DNA of 40,964 nt from Chloracidobacterium sp. (GTDB taxonomy: Bacteria; Acidobacteriota; Blastocatellia; Pyrinomonadales; Pyrinomonadaceae): contig JANYIL010000214.1 in NCBI GenBank assembly GCA_025362075.1, positions 1 through 40,964 of the forward strand. Reading direction: 5' to 3'. How positions within the stretch are numbered: position 1 is the first letter of the stretch; each line of letters opens with the position of its first letter. Shown here in pieces: positions 22,923-31,969 of the stretch. The position numbers and the translations under genes are program-made. The notes below the pieces were generated by a model. That model was not told the DNA's origin and did not search any database. It saw only the letters and a program-made list of their open reading frames with translations.

Positions 22923-23699
22923 TCAAGCAGCGGTAAATCCGCCGTCGATCATGTGAATTGAGCCGGTGCAATACGATGCTTCATCGCTTGCGAGAAACAG
23001 GGCGAGGTTTGCGACCTCTTCGTTGGTGCCGTAGCGTTTCAGCGCAATCGACTCAGAAAAGCCCGTCCGCATTGCGCCGGGGTCGTCCGGTGACAATTGC
23101 GTTTCGATCGAGCGGATCATCCTATTGTCTATCGGCCCTGGACCGATCGCGTTGACGCGAATATTGAACGGCCCAAGCTCTAGAGCTGCGGTTTTTACCA
23201 GGCCGCAAACGGCGTGTTTGCTGGCGAAATAGGGCGCACCGCCCGGAACACCGATCACGCCCGCTATTGAAGACAATGCAATTATCGAACCGCTGCCGCG
23301 TTTTTTCATCGGCTCGACGCAGTATTTCATCGACAGCCAAACGCCGATCACGTTGGTACGGAGAACTTCCTCAAAATTCTCAACCGTTTGATTCTCTATC
23401 AGCGCAATTTTGCCTTCGGTACCCGCGTTTGCCAACAGGATGTCCACACCGTCAAAGGCTTCGACGGTGGCGTCAACCGCCGCTGCCATAGCTTTTTCAT
23501 CCGCTGCGTCCGCGACAAATATGGCCAAACTATTATCTATTGCAAGCCTTTCCCGCGTCTCCTTCAACTTCTCGGCAGAACGCCCGACGAGCATTACGCT
23601 GGCACCTTCCGCAAGGAACCGCTTCGCCGTTGCCTCGCCAATACCGCCTGTTGCACCGGTAACGATGGCGACTTTTCCATCCAATCTTTTCTGGGTCAT
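22923..23699 (-). CDS. Short-chain dehydrogenase/reductase
   Basis: A 258-residue classical SDR. The start at 23699 is set by the sequence MTQKRLDGKVAIVTGATGGIGEAT and a ribosome site (GGAG); an upstream in-frame ATG is less likely. TGATGGIG binds NAD(P). NAG (LLANAGTEG) and the catalytic Ser-Tyr-Lys set (ALSSIAGV ... PYFASKHAV) are present. The C-terminus ASYCTGSIHMIDGGFTAA is typical. The substrate cannot be read. It lies 43 bases upstream of the kinase gene. Confidence 0.92.
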   Translation of the reverse strand: MTQKRLDGKVAIVTGATGGIGEATAKRFLAEGASVMLVGRSAEKLKETRERLAIDNSLAIFVADAADEKAMAAAVDATVEAFDGVDILLANAGTEGKIALIENQTVENFEEVLRTNVIGVWLSMKYCVEPMKKRGSGSIIALSSIAGVIGVPGGAPYFASKHAVCGLVKTAALELGPFNIRVNAIGPGPIDNRMIRSIETQLSPDDPGAMRTGFSESIALKRYGTNEEVANLALFLASDEASYCTGSIHMIDGGFTAA

Positions 23700-23723
23700 A
23701 TTCAGTCTCCGTTTTTGGGGGAG

Positions 23724-23847
23724 ATTCACCACAGAGTCACTGAGTACATAGAGAAATATGATTATGAAAGTGTAGTTCTGATTTATAAATCAAACTTTCA
23801 GATCATCTCAAAAAAATCTCCGTGTTCTCTGTGCCTCTGTGGTAAAT
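23724..23847. repeat. Paired inverted repeat, ACCACAGAGGCACAGAG family
   Basis: The left arm (23724-23754) and the right arm (23818-23847) are inverted copies agreeing at roughly three quarters of positions, best in ACCACAGAG. It fills the gap between the 151-residue secreted protein gene and the SDR. Single or partial copies of the same family lie at 38511-38545 and 39575-39606. Confidence 0.75.
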
Positions 23848-23857
23848 AATTCTTACG

Positions 23858-24313
23858 TTAGCGTTTCGGTTCTAAAACGATTTGCCGAGCAAGGCGGTTG
23901 CCCAAAACTTCCCTGATTAGCAGGCGGTCGCGATATCCCTGCATTTGTTTGGCGTCATCGCCAACGACTGTTTGGGCCAGATTGTCCGCTTTGCCTAGAT
24001 TGGCCTCGTATGATGCCAGATCTTTGTATTCGGTCAAAAGCAGCATATTCCAATCTGTGGTGCTGTGGGCCTCGGTTTGAATAGCCATATATGAAAGGAT
24101 AATTCCTTCCTTTTTGAGAGCTTCCTGCTGTTTTTTCCAATCACTGGCAAGGTAATTTTTGTATGCACCGTCCATTCCGGGTTTCATCGAGATAACGCCG
24201 ACTACCCAAACCGACCCGTCATGGTAAGGGCGATTGACCTGAGCGGATGTGACAATGCTCAGTGTCATCATTAGGACGAAGAGCGAAAAAACTAATACTA
24301 GATTGCGTTTCAT
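23858..24313 (-). CDS. Small secreted protein, possible dimeric alpha/beta-barrel
   Basis: A 151-residue protein with a clear signal peptide (LVLVFSLFVLMMTLSIVTSAQ) and a ribosome site AGGAG seven bases before the ATG. The mature part (VWVVGVISMKPGMDGAYKNY ... WNMLLLTEYKDLASYEAN) resembles the ferredoxin-like dimeric alpha/beta-barrel proteins, such as NIPSNAP or EthD relatives, but this is from pattern only. No catalytic residues are recognised. It is followed by the SDR after a repeat element. Confidence 0.75.
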   Translation of the reverse strand: MKRNLVLVFSLFVLMMTLSIVTSAQVNRPYHDGSVWVVGVISMKPGMDGAYKNYLASDWKKQQEALKKEGIILSYMAIQTEAHSTTDWNMLLLTEYKDLASYEANLGKADNLAQTVVGDDAKQMQGYRDRLLIREVLGNRLARQIVLEPKR

Positions 24314-24338
24314 AATTTTTCTCCTGTTTTTTGGTCAG

Positions 24339-24432
24339 AACCACCTGCGGTAGCGGGTGGTTTAGCTTAACGATTTTGGTACTTCGTCAAAATTTAGGAA
24401 GTCAGTCTTTAACCATGCTACCGCAGGTGGTT
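24339..24432. repeat. Paired REP-like palindromes (REPIN-like)
   Basis: The palindrome at 24339-24362 (core AACCACCTGC...GCGGGTGGTT) faces a shorter inverted copy at 24411-24432; 16 leading bases match exactly. Same family as the copies in kmo and at 36764-36921. Confidence 0.82.
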
Positions 24433-24453
24433 CAGGCTGATGGCGTGAGTTGT

Positions 24454-24486
24454 TAGAACCCAGTCGCTATCGCTCCCAGTTCTGAC
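24454..24486. repeat. Second short palindrome, AGAACCCAGTCGC type
   Basis: AGAACCCAG and CCCAGTTCT bracket TCGCTATCGCT, giving an imperfect palindrome directly downstream of the DUF4440-like gene. It may be an unrelated repeat family or a processing hairpin. Confidence 0.4.
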
Positions 24487-24491
24487 AATGG

Positions 24492-25313
24492 TTACGGAAT
24501 TATGGCTCCTGCAGTTGCCCACGCTTGCCAATGGCCGTCGCGTTTGATCCAGGTGTCGGTAAATCGGATCCTGCGGTCGTATGCGGCGCCCTTTTCGTCT
24601 TTCCCTTTTGTTCGATAGATGCCGGTAACGATGGCGGTTTTGCCGTCGACGCGAATATTCATGTCTGATGTCTCGGTCAACTCGACAGTCCCTTTGTCGT
24701 TCATCGTGTCCGCGATGTCCGCTACCTTATTCGACAGTTTTCCAGTTACTGAGCTGACGCTGCTAAAGTCGGCGGCGTAGTTTTTCTCGAACCATGCCTT
24801 GTCGCGTTTTGGTGAGGCGTCATTCCAGTCCTGCTCTAAATACCAGAGCGTCGCAACATCGTCCATTCCGTTTCCGGCGTTGCTCACAACCTGCCATTTG
24901 CCGCCGCGTTTTTCGAGAACATGAACGCTGCGGGTATAAAACGTCTCCGGCTTTCCGCCTTCGCCCTCGGGCGTCCAGACAGTATTTCGGTGCGTGATAG
25001 TCGCGGAATTAGAGGTACACGAGATCATATAATGGTCATGCGTCACCTTATCCGCCCCGGCCGGATTTGCTTTATTACGCTCAAATGTTTTCATGGTGCC
25101 GTCAATGGTTGCCGTTTTGTTTTGCATCCCCGGCAGCCCGACATAATCATCGGCGTAAATATTCGTCAGCGCGGCTTTGTCGCCGGTTTCGCCGGCCTTG
25201 CCCCACGCGCGGTCAAACGCCTCCAGAGCTGTTTTGTCGGCATTGCCGCATTCGCCGAAAGCGTATCCGACAAAGGCAAAAGTCATAACGAATATCGCAA
25301 AAATACTTTTCAT
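24492..25313 (-). CDS. Secreted tandem DUF4440/SnoaL-like (NTF2 fold) protein
   Basis: A 273-residue protein with signal peptide MKSIFAIFVMTFAFVGYAFG. Two NTF2-like modules follow: residues about 25-145 (AFDRAWGKAGETGDKAALTN...VHVLEKRGGKWQVVSNA) and about 150-270 (LEQDWNDASPKRDKAWFEKN...DTWIKRDGHWQAWATAG). The WxVV / WQAW endings are typical of DUF4440. The family includes enzymes and ligand-binding proteins; no specific role is shown. The ribosome site GGAGA lies before the ATG. It is downstream of the ECF sigma factor gene. Confidence 0.83.
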   Translation of the reverse strand: MKSIFAIFVMTFAFVGYAFGECGNADKTALEAFDRAWGKAGETGDKAALTNIYADDYVGLPGMQNKTATIDGTMKTFERNKANPAGADKVTHDHYMISCTSNSATITHRNTVWTPEGEGGKPETFYTRSVHVLEKRGGKWQVVSNAGNGMDDVATLWYLEQDWNDASPKRDKAWFEKNYAADFSSVSSVTGKLSNKVADIADTMNDKGTVELTETSDMNIRVDGKTAIVTGIYRTKGKDEKGAAYDRRIRFTDTWIKRDGHWQAWATAGAIIP

Positions 25314-25521
25314 AATTTTTCATCTCCGTTTTTTGTCAATGAGTGCAAAAGCTATGAGTTTCAGTTTGGCCGCGCCGCACTCGCATCGAGCGTAGCCTCA
25401 CAAGCATTCCGTGACCTCTCGCGTGTTTCCGAGACTTCCTTTTTCGGAAAATTTCAAGCTTTCGGTTGATAAAACTGCTTCCACTAATTTAATGCGTCAT
25501 TTTTCAAAGAACCGTACAGAT

Positions 25522-26085
25522 TTATTTTGTCAGTTCGCGATGGAGCCATGCCTTAGCCATCGCCCAATCGGTCGCGACGGTGGTTCGGGAGAGTTGCATT
25601 GTTTCGGCTGTTTCCTCGAGAGTAAGGCCGCCAAAGTATCGTAATTCGACAATGCGGGCCTGCTGCGGGTCGTGTTCCGCCAGGCGGGTCAATGCCTCGT
25701 CAAGCGCGATCAGATCGACGCTTTGCCCGCTTTGGATAACGGTTGCGTCTTCGTCAAACTGTAAAGTCTCGGCGTTTCCGCCACGCTTTGCCCGATTTTT
25801 TGCCCGAGCGTGATCGACCAAAATTCTCCGCATAATATTCGCCGCGATAGCATAAAAATGCGCCCGGCTATTAAACCGCAAATCGTGCTGGTCGATTAAT
25901 TTGATATACGCTTCGTGAATTAAAGCAGTGGTTTGCAGCGTGTGATTGGGACGTTCGCGACGCAAAAATCTGGCCGCCTGCCGATGCAGCTCGTCATAAA
26001 CGAGCGGCATTAGATCTTCCAAAGCCCGCTGATCCCCGTCGCTCCATTCGTGCAGCATTCGAGTAATCTCGTGAGATTCACCCAT
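25522..26085 (-). CDS. ECF-type RNA polymerase sigma factor (TIGR02999-like)
   Basis: A 187-residue two-domain sigma factor. The ATG at 26085 is preferred over a GTG at 26091 because of the spacing to the GGCGAG ribosome site. Region 2 includes LMPLVYDELHRQAARFLRRE, TLQTTALIHEAYIKLI and NIMRRILVDHARAKNRAKRGG. Region 4 includes VELRYFGGLTLEETAETMQLSRTTV. The ALIHEAY wording in place of the usual acidic motif is typical of the acidobacterial/planctomycete group, some of whose relatives (ECF43) are activated by Ser/Thr kinases. No anti-sigma gene is adjacent; a kinase lies 2.6 kb downstream. Confidence 0.93.
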   Translation of the reverse strand: MGESHEITRMLHEWSDGDQRALEDLMPLVYDELHRQAARFLRRERPNHTLQTTALIHEAYIKLIDQHDLRFNSRAHFYAIAANIMRRILVDHARAKNRAKRGGNAETLQFDEDATVIQSGQSVDLIALDEALTRLAEHDPQQARIVELRYFGGLTLEETAETMQLSRTTVATDWAMAKAWLHRELTK

Positions 26086-26201
26086 ATTCACATCTCGCCT
26101 ATTATTAACGATTTAACGGGAGAATATATCGGGAATTTATGCAAGTCAAGATGATCGACGCGAATTGAATTTCGACCGTTTGGCGTTTAATAATGGAATT
26201 T

Positions 26202-27212
26202 TTATTCAAATCGTTCCCTGTTAAGATTCAACCAATTCAAAGCCGCCCCGTTGAACAGCGTTTCCTTTATCGAATCGTCGTAACCACAAGATTCGATAAG
26301 TCTTCCGGGCTCGGCCTCGCCGAGGGGGAAGGGATAATCGCTGCCGAGAGCGACCTGAGCGGCGCCGACGAGTTGTACCAAATGATCCAGAACTCGCGCG
26401 TCGTGAACCAGCGAATCGAAATACATCCGGCTCAAGTACCGGTTTGGATTGTTCGAATTATCGACCGCACACAGGTCGGGGCGAACGTTAAACCCGTGTT
26501 CGATGCGCCCGAGTGTTGACGGAAACGCCCCGCCGCCGTGGGCAAAGCATATCCGCAAGTTGGGCAGCCGCTCCAGCACACCGGAAAATATTAGCGAACA
26601 GATGGTCCGCGAGACCTCGGCGGGCATCCCGACAAGCCACGGGAGCCAGTATTTCTGCATGTCCCTTTCGCCCATCATGTCCCAGGGGTGAACAAAAATG
26701 GCCATTCCGAGCCGTTCGCAGGCGGCAAAAAAGTCAAAGAATTGCGGCTCACTGAGATTGAGCTGATTGATGTTCGTACCGATCTGTACACCGGCGAGGC
26801 CGATCTCTTTGCACCGTTGGAGTTCTTTCACCGCAAGGTCGGTATCCTGCAACGGCAGCGTACCGAGTCCGATAAATCGGAGTGGAAATTCGTTGACGAC
26901 CGATGCAATGTGGTCATTCAAAAATCGTGCGATCTCTACTCCATCTTTCGGTCTTGCCCAATAGCTGAACATTACCGGTACTGTCGAAAGCACCTGGACA
27001 TTTACCCCCGTCGCGTCGCATTCCTCGATTCGTTTTACCGGATCCCAGCAATTCTCATTGACATCGCGAAACGCCGTGCCGTCGTCACGAACCATGCCGG
27101 CGCAGCAGGGTTTGTAATGGTCGAGCCCTATAAAGCCCCCGTAGCCGAATTTTTCCTTCCAACGCGGAATATCTTTCGGCAGGATATGTGTATGAATATC
27201 GATCTTTAGCAC
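26202..27212 (-). CDS. nbaD: 2-amino-3-carboxymuconate-6-semialdehyde decarboxylase
   Basis: ACMSD decarboxylates the ring-opened product of 3-hydroxyanthranilate, preventing its spontaneous closure to quinolinate. The 336-residue amidohydrolase has the metal motif IDIHTHILP (residues 4-12), [43 protein letters not shown] and [10 protein letters not shown] with the catalytic aspartate; all match ACMSD closely. The start is GTG at 27212 with no strong ribosome site. It follows the VPS10 gene's terminator on the same strand, so it probably has its own promoter. It is separated from the other kynurenine genes by unrelated ones. Confidence 0.93.
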   Translation of the reverse strand: MLKIDIHTHILPKDIPRWKEKFGYGGFIGLDHYKPCCAGMVRDDGTAFRDVNENCWDPVKRIEECDATGVNVQVLSTVPVMFSYWARPKDGVEIARFLNDHIASVVNEFPLRFIGLGTLPLQDTDLAVKELQRCKEIGLAGVQIGTNINQLNLSEPQFFDFFAACERLGMAIFVHPWDMMGERDMQKYWLPWLVGMPAEVSRTICSLIFSGVLERLPNLRICFAHGGGAFPSTLGRIEHGFNVRPDLCAVDNSNNPNRYLSRMYFDSLVHDARVLDHLVQLVGAAQVALGSDYPFPLGEAEPGRLIESCGYDDSIKETLFNGAALNWLNLNRERFE

Positions 27213-27262
27213 GGCAATATTGTGTCACGGCTCAGTGCGTGGGCAAAATGTACTAATCCACG

Positions 27263-27294
27263 AAAAAGCCCGGAAATACAAAGCATTTCCGGGC
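27263..27294 (-). terminator. Rho-independent terminator of the VPS10/BNR gene
   Basis: Read on the minus strand, GCCCGGAAAT and ATTTCCGGGC form a perfect 10-base stem with a seven-base loop, followed by TTTTT. It lies 26 bases past the stop codon of the VPS10-type gene and just before the ACMSD gene. Confidence 0.92.
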
Positions 27295-27320
27295 GTACAT
27301 TTCAGCGATTTGAGACCCGA

Positions 27321-30300
27321 TTATGGATCGATCCTGTCCGGATCGTCCATATCATCGTCATCACCACCGCGACGACCGCCGCCGCCAGGCCCGGCCGTCG
27401 GCGGCTGAATATGCGGGATCTTGGCGTCGTTCATCATCGTGTTGAGCGCCGCCAGATCGACGGTTACGAGATTACGTACTTCGTCGGCTGCGGGCGGTAT
27501 CCTCTTAGAGAGAATCTCGATCTGCGCCAGTTCGTAATCGGTAGGAGCATTCGACGCACCCTCAATGGCACCCATCAGTCGGGCAACTCGCTGGCTAAGC
27601 GGTGTCGGCAGTTCAACCAATGGCGGTCCGGCCGAGCCAATAGGATTTGCATTTCCCGGCGGTGTCCCCCAATTTACATATATCGAGTCGATCTTTTTCA
27701 GCAGATCATCGGCTGCCTTTTTAACGTTGTCGGGAACCGGTGGAGCACCCGGCCGTTTCCACGCGTCGATGGCGGCAGTCAGGTTTGTCCGAAGGCCGGT
27801 AATCTGGGTCGCGGCAGCCTGGCCTTGGGTTACGAGCGGCTGTAGTTTGTTGAGGGCTGCTCGTTTCTTTGCCCGATCGTCGGCTGAGAAATTGATACGC
27901 GGGTCTTCGATCACCTTGATTGTTTTTGAGATCTCGGTATCGCCCATTTTGATTTTGACGGTATATTCGCCCGGATCTACGCGGAAGCCCTGGGCCCCAA
28001 ACCCACCAAAGCCGCCGCCGCCGCCAGCAACGCCGCCGCCCGGTACACCCTCAGCACCCGGAGCGGCTCCCGGGGGAGTTACCGGCCTTGTCCTAAGGTC
28101 CCAAACCCAGCGATTAACGCCCTTTGTCGCGTTACACTGCGCTGCCCCTCCACCGAATCCGCCAAATCCGCCGCCGCCGCCGCCGCCGCCGGGACGGCCG
28201 GCACCGGCAAGGGCCGCCAACGCTGCCGCTGCGGCCTGTGGGTTAGGCCGGGTACAATTCTGCGTCCTTACCGTCTGGCCTTTGGAATCAAGGATCGTGA
28301 TCGAGACATTCTCACGGTCGGCGAGATTGTCTTTCAGGTAAAAGTTAATGACGCCGCCATTCGGCGGATTTTGGCCGTAAAAGGCCTTGTCCGACGTCAG
28401 GTCCCTGTTGCTCCACGTGCGATACATGACCGCCTGCCGGGGATCGAACAAGAACAACTTGCTGTCGAGTACGCTCTGACTCATTTGCGTAAGCGGGCCG
28501 ATATCGTCCATCACCCAGATCGAACGGCCGTGAGTTCCGAGAATCAGGTCGTTGTCACGTGGGTGGACGAGGATGTCGTCAACCGGCACGGTCGGCAGAT
28601 TTAGCCGGATCTGGTTCCAATTTGAACCGTGATCCATTGAGGCAAACAGGCCGAATTCGGTTCCGACAAACAGCAGGCTTGTATTACGCGGATGCTCGCG
28701 AATGACGTGTACGATACCCGAATTCTGCGGCAGATTCGACGCTATTGATGTCCATGTCTCGCCAAAATCGGTCGTTCGGTAAACATAGACCTTGAAATCG
28801 CCCGACCGATGGCCGTCAAATGTTGCGTACGCCGTCCCCTCACCTTCACGCGAAGCCACGACCCGCGAAACATAAGTTCCCTTCGCAAGCCCCGGCACCT
28901 TGTCAACGACATTTTTCCAGGTCGCCGAGTCGCGCGTCACCTGTAGATTGCCGTCGTCGGTACCGACCCACAGAACGCTTTTGTTTACGGGCGACTCGGA
29001 GATCGTGGTGATCGCTGGATAATTCTGCACACCGTCGTGCCGCGAACGCGTATTCTTGTCCGGCACCCTGCCCATCACGGATAGCGTGTTCCGGTCGACA
29101 CCGGTCGTCACATCGACACTGCCAACCTTGGTCCAACTGTCGCCGCGATTGGTCGATTTAAAGAGAAAGTTGCCGCCGTAGTAAACGGTGTTTGAGTCAT
29201 TCGAAGAAATGAGGATCGGCGAATTCCACTGAAAACGGTAGGGCTTTTCGCCTTCGTCTTCGCTCGGGCGAATACTCTTGCTTTCGCCGGTTAGCGTGTT
29301 TCTCCGGCTCACATTGCCGTCCTGCGACTCGGTATAGACGGTATTGGTATCGTTCGGGTCTGGCTGGGCGTAAAATCCATCGCCGCCGCCGATCGTGTAC
29401 CAATCGTCGTTTGTGATCCCCCGCGGGTTCATCGACTGGCTCGGCCCGCACCATGCGTTATTGTCCTGCAAACCGCCGCAGATCTTGTACGGCATCCCGT
29501 TGTCGGCACCGACCTCATAAAACTGGCCGATTGGGACGGTATTCGCATAATCCCACGTTTTGCCGCGGTCGTATGTGATATTAATGCCGCCGTCGTTGCC
29601 CGTCATTAGATGGTCCGAGTTGTGCGGATCGATCCAGATGGCGTGGGTATCGGCGTGCGGGGCCCGGGCAAAATTGCCCGAAAACGTTTTGCCGCCGTCG
29701 TCGGAATACTGCATCGCGACGCCCGCGACCCACAGACGCTGGTCGTTATTCGGGTCGACACGGATTTGCGAGAAATACATCGGACGCGGGTTGCTGTTCA
29801 TGTCGCTCATGCGCGTCCAGGTCTCGCCTTTATCGTTCGAACGATAGACGCCGCCGTTCTGGTGCTCGATCAGGGCATAGACGATGTTCGTGTCTTTGGG
29901 ATAGACGACTATCGCGTTGCGACCGGTTTCATTTAGATCGACCGGCTTTGGAGTTGGCGCATTCTCGGCATCGTAAGGCATTCCCTTGGTTATTTTTGTC
30001 CAGGTTTCGCCGCCGTCGTTGGATTTGTAAATGCCGCTGCCCTCGCCGCTGCCATTAAAGCCAAAAACAGTACGGCGACGCTGATATGTGGCCGCATAGA
30101 GAATATTCGGGCTGTCGGTATCGACCGCGATGTCCGATGCGCCGGTGTCGTCGTTGACCTTTAGAACGTGCGTCCAAGTCCTGCCGCCATCGATGGTCTT
30201 AAATACTCCGCGTTCCGGGCTGGCTGCCCAGAGATTGCCGGTTGCTGCAACCCATACGATATCCGGATTGGTCGGGTGAACGACGATCCGCGCGATGTGC

Positions 30301-30824
30301 ATCGTGCCCGCGAGACCCATGTTCTTCCAGGTCTTGCCGGCATCGAGTGACTTATAGATGCCGTTGCCCCATGACGAGCTCTGGCGGTTATTCGCTTCGC
30401 CCGATCCCGCCCAAATAATTGACGTGTTCGATGGCGTGATCGCTATATCACCGATGCTCGAAACTGACTCTTTATCAAAAAGATAGTTCCACGAGGTGCC
30501 GCCGTTGATCGATTTCAGGATGCCACCGGCTGCGGTTGCGGCATAGATCGTCTTTGGATCGTTTGGCACAACCTCGATATCGTCGATACGCCCGCCCATC
30601 GTCGCGGGCCCGATCTCACGAAATTTCAGGCTCGATATGGCCGATTGAAAAGTGTTCGCAGGCGCCGGGGCCGGCGTCGCTGTCGGAGTGGCGGCCGGCC
30701 TTGCGTCTGGCGTTTTACCCTTTGGCGTCGCCTTGGGTTTCGGCTGGGCCGTTACAGAAACAACGACCGATAGTAGTAGTAAGAAAAAGACAAAAAACCC
30801 ATTTCGGGCGCGTAGTATTTTCAT
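27321..30824 (-). CDS. Secreted VPS10/sortilin-type BNR beta-propeller protein
   Basis: A 1167-residue exported protein; the ATG at 30824 starts the signal peptide (FFVFFLLLLSVVVSVTAQ). A Pro/Ala/Thr-rich linker follows. Then come about eleven Asp-box repeats (SINGGTSWNYL, SLDAGKTWKNM, TIDGGRTWTHV, SNDGGETWTKI, SNDKGETWTRM, TTDFGETWTSI and others), giving one or two propellers as in sortilin-like 'glycosyl hydrolase' annotations of Acidobacteria. Two glycine-rich stretches (about residues 905-980) flank a beta-sandwich-like part, and the tail is DDDDMDD. Catalysis is not demonstrated by any motif; a binding role is equally possible. Confidence 0.9.
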   Translation of the reverse strand: MKILRARNGFFVFFLLLLSVVVSVTAQPKPKATPKGKTPDARPAATPTATPAPAPANTFQSAISSLKFREIGPATMGGRIDDIEVVPNDPKTIYAATAAGGILKSINGGTSWNYLFDKESVSSIGDIAITPSNTSIIWAGSGEANNRQSSSWGNGIYKSLDAGKTWKNMGLAGTMHIARIVVHPTNPDIVWVAATGNLWAASPERGVFKTIDGGRTWTHVLKVNDDTGASDIAVDTDSPNILYAATYQRRRTVFGFNGSGEGSGIYKSNDGGETWTKITKGMPYDAENAPTPKPVDLNETGRNAIVVYPKDTNIVYALIEHQNGGVYRSNDKGETWTRMSDMNSNPRPMYFSQIRVDPNNDQRLWVAGVAMQYSDDGGKTFSGNFARAPHADTHAIWIDPHNSDHLMTGNDGGINITYDRGKTWDYANTVPIGQFYEVGADNGMPYKICGGLQDNNAWCGPSQSMNPRGITNDDWYTIGGGDGFYAQPDPNDTNTVYTESQDGNVSRRNTLTGESKSIRPSEDEGEKPYRFQWNSPILISSNDSNTVYYGGNFLFKSTNRGDSWTKVGSVDVTTGVDRNTLSVMGRVPDKNTRSRHDGVQNYPAITTISESPVNKSVLWVGTDDGNLQVTRDSATWKNVVDKVPGLAKGTYVSRVVASREGEGTAYATFDGHRSGDFKVYVYRTTDFGETWTSIASNLPQNSGIVHVIREHPRNTSLLFVGTEFGLFASMDHGSNWNQIRLNLPTVPVDDILVHPRDNDLILGTHGRSIWVMDDIGPLTQMSQSVLDSKLFLFDPRQAVMYRTWSNRDLTSDKAFYGQNPPNGGVINFYLKDNLADRENVSITILDSKGQTVRTQNCTRPNPQAAAAALAALAGAGRPGGGGGGGGFGGFGGGAAQCNATKGVNRWVWDLRTRPVTPPGAAPGAEGVPGGGVAGGGGGFGGFGAQGFRVDPGEYTVKIKMGDTEISKTIKVIEDPRINFSADDRAKKRAALNKLQPLVTQGQAAATQITGLRTNLTAAIDAWKRPGAPPVPDNVKKAADDLLKKIDSIYVNWGTPPGNANPIGSAGPPLVELPTPLSQRVARLMGAIEGASNAPTDYELAQIEILSKRIPPAADEVRNLVTVDLAALNTMMNDAKIPHIQPPTAGPGGGGRRGGDDDDMDDPDRIDP

Positions 30825-30905
30825 CGTGTTTGGTCCTCTGAAGACAGAATGTGGATTAGCGCGAAACAACAAAAGTAGACTTCACTTTAGCTTCGAATTG
30901 GTATC

Positions 30906-30934
30906 AATTTAGGACAGTTTTTTCTATTCTGCAA
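30906..30934 (-). promoter_or_regulatory. Candidate promoter of the VPS10/BNR gene
   Basis: TTGCAG (30934-30929) and TAAATT (30911-30906) are 17 bases apart on the minus strand. The leader would be about 75 bases, with AGAGGA before the ATG. Moderate hexamer matches only. Confidence 0.3.
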
Positions 30935-31240
30935 CTAATATGGGGGCCGGAACACAAAGTTTACAAATATTTACAAAGCCTGGTAGGTTCGAGAGGGCTA
31001 AAAGTTTGTTTATTGCAATTTTTCGATGATTTCCCGCTGAAAAGATCGCTTCGCAATGTGTCTTTTCGAAAAAAACGCCCGATGCTGGCCTTAAAGTGCG
31101 CCATTGTGCAACGAAACGGCCGCTCTTCAACCTCCGTCTCCGGCCTCAACTTTTCACCTTACCCGCCGTTGCCGCCACCGTCGCCTACACGTCCGCATCA
31201 CCGGCCGACTAATACTCCCGCCGCATTCAGAAAATCTTTT

Positions 31241-31362
31241 GCCCACGAAACACACGAAAAGCACGAAAAGCACGAAAAGCACGAAAAGAAGCTGAATATT
31301 TAGATTCGGTTATCATGGCTCAGCTTTGATCTTTTTTCGCGCCTTTCGTATGTTTCGTGGGC
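31241..31362. repeat. Paired inverted repeat with internal 9-base tandem array
   Basis: GCCCACGAAACACACGAAA (31241-31259) is matched in reverse complement at 31344-31362 with one mismatch. Four exact tandem copies of CACGAAAAG run from 31253 to 31288. The element lies 7 bases past the nbaC stop codon. Confidence 0.9.
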
Positions 31363-31369
31363 ACCTCTT

Positions 31370-31885
31370 TTACTCCGGCGGCTCCATGACCGCGCCACAT
31401 TTCTCGCACGTTCGCAGACTCAGGTGTCCGTAAAATTTGGCAAAAACGCCCTGAAACTGCGTTGTGATGTCCGTCAATTGAAAATATTCTTCGTATAGTT
31501 TTGCGTTACAATTTTCGCAAAACCAGAGCAGGCCGTCGAGTTCTCCGTCGCGGCGTTTGCGTTCGATGACCAGGCCAACGGTGTCGGCCCCGCGGATGGG
31601 GTTGTGAGGAACGCGCGGCGGCAGCAGAAACATCTCGCCTTCGCGGATCGGCACATCCACAGCTTTGCCGTCCTCTTGTATTTTGACCGTAATATCGCCT
31701 TCGAGCTGGTAGAATAACTCCTCGCCCTCGTCCCAATGGAAATCTTTGCGAGAATTAGGCCCACCGACGACCATCACGATAAAATCGTCGTCGTCATAAA
31801 CACACTGATTCCCGACGGGCGGCTTAAGCAAATGCCTGTGTTCGTCTATCCACTGTTTGAAATTGAACGGGCGGCGAATTGACAT
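31370..31885 (-). CDS. nbaC: 3-hydroxyanthranilate 3,4-dioxygenase
   Basis: Cupin Fe(II) enzyme that opens the ring of 3-hydroxyanthranilate to give ACMS. The 171-residue protein has the iron ligands His50, Glu56 (FHWDEGEELFYQLEGD) and His94 (PPRVPHNPIR), plus Arg46 and Arg98 for the substrate. These fall one residue off the numbering of the characterised Cupriavidus enzyme. The C-terminus carries the second, rubredoxin-like iron site as two CxxC pairs (CENC and CEKC). The family synonym is haaO. It is divergent from the FAD oxidoreductase at 31970. No strong ribosome site is seen. Confidence 0.96.
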   Translation of the reverse strand: MSIRRPFNFKQWIDEHRHLLKPPVGNQCVYDDDDFIVMVVGGPNSRKDFHWDEGEELFYQLEGDITVKIQEDGKAVDVPIREGEMFLLPPRVPHNPIRGADTVGLVIERKRRDGELDGLLWFCENCNAKLYEEYFQLTDITTQFQGVFAKFYGHLSLRTCEKCGAVMEPPE

Positions 31886-31969
31886 AAAAAAGGTCTGATT
31901 TGATTAATATCTTAATTTGCTTTCCAACAGTATACAATCAACGGGATAGTAGAATCGCGGGGGTAAATA

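Larger units (their letters stand above)
30825..31369. other. Long intergenic region between the VPS10 gene and nbaC
   Basis: 545 bases without a convincing gene. It holds the VPS10 leader and promoter candidate (30906-30934), AT-rich sequence to about 31080, a C-rich part (31120-31230), and the paired repeat at 31241-31362. A 96-codon plus-strand frame (31013-31303) runs into the tandem repeat and shows no protein-like features. Confidence 0.6.

Noticed and set aside
27565-28341. 258-codon plus-strand proline-rich frame
   Set aside because: It is the complement of the glycine-rich region of the VPS10 protein; the prolines arise from GC-rich repeats.
31253-31288. Tandem array as a possible CRISPR
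   Set aside because: Nine-base units are directly adjacent with no spacers, and there are no cas genes.
31013-31303. 96-codon plus-strand frame before nbaC
   Set aside because: It ends in the tandem repeat (HEKHEKHEK) and has no conserved features.
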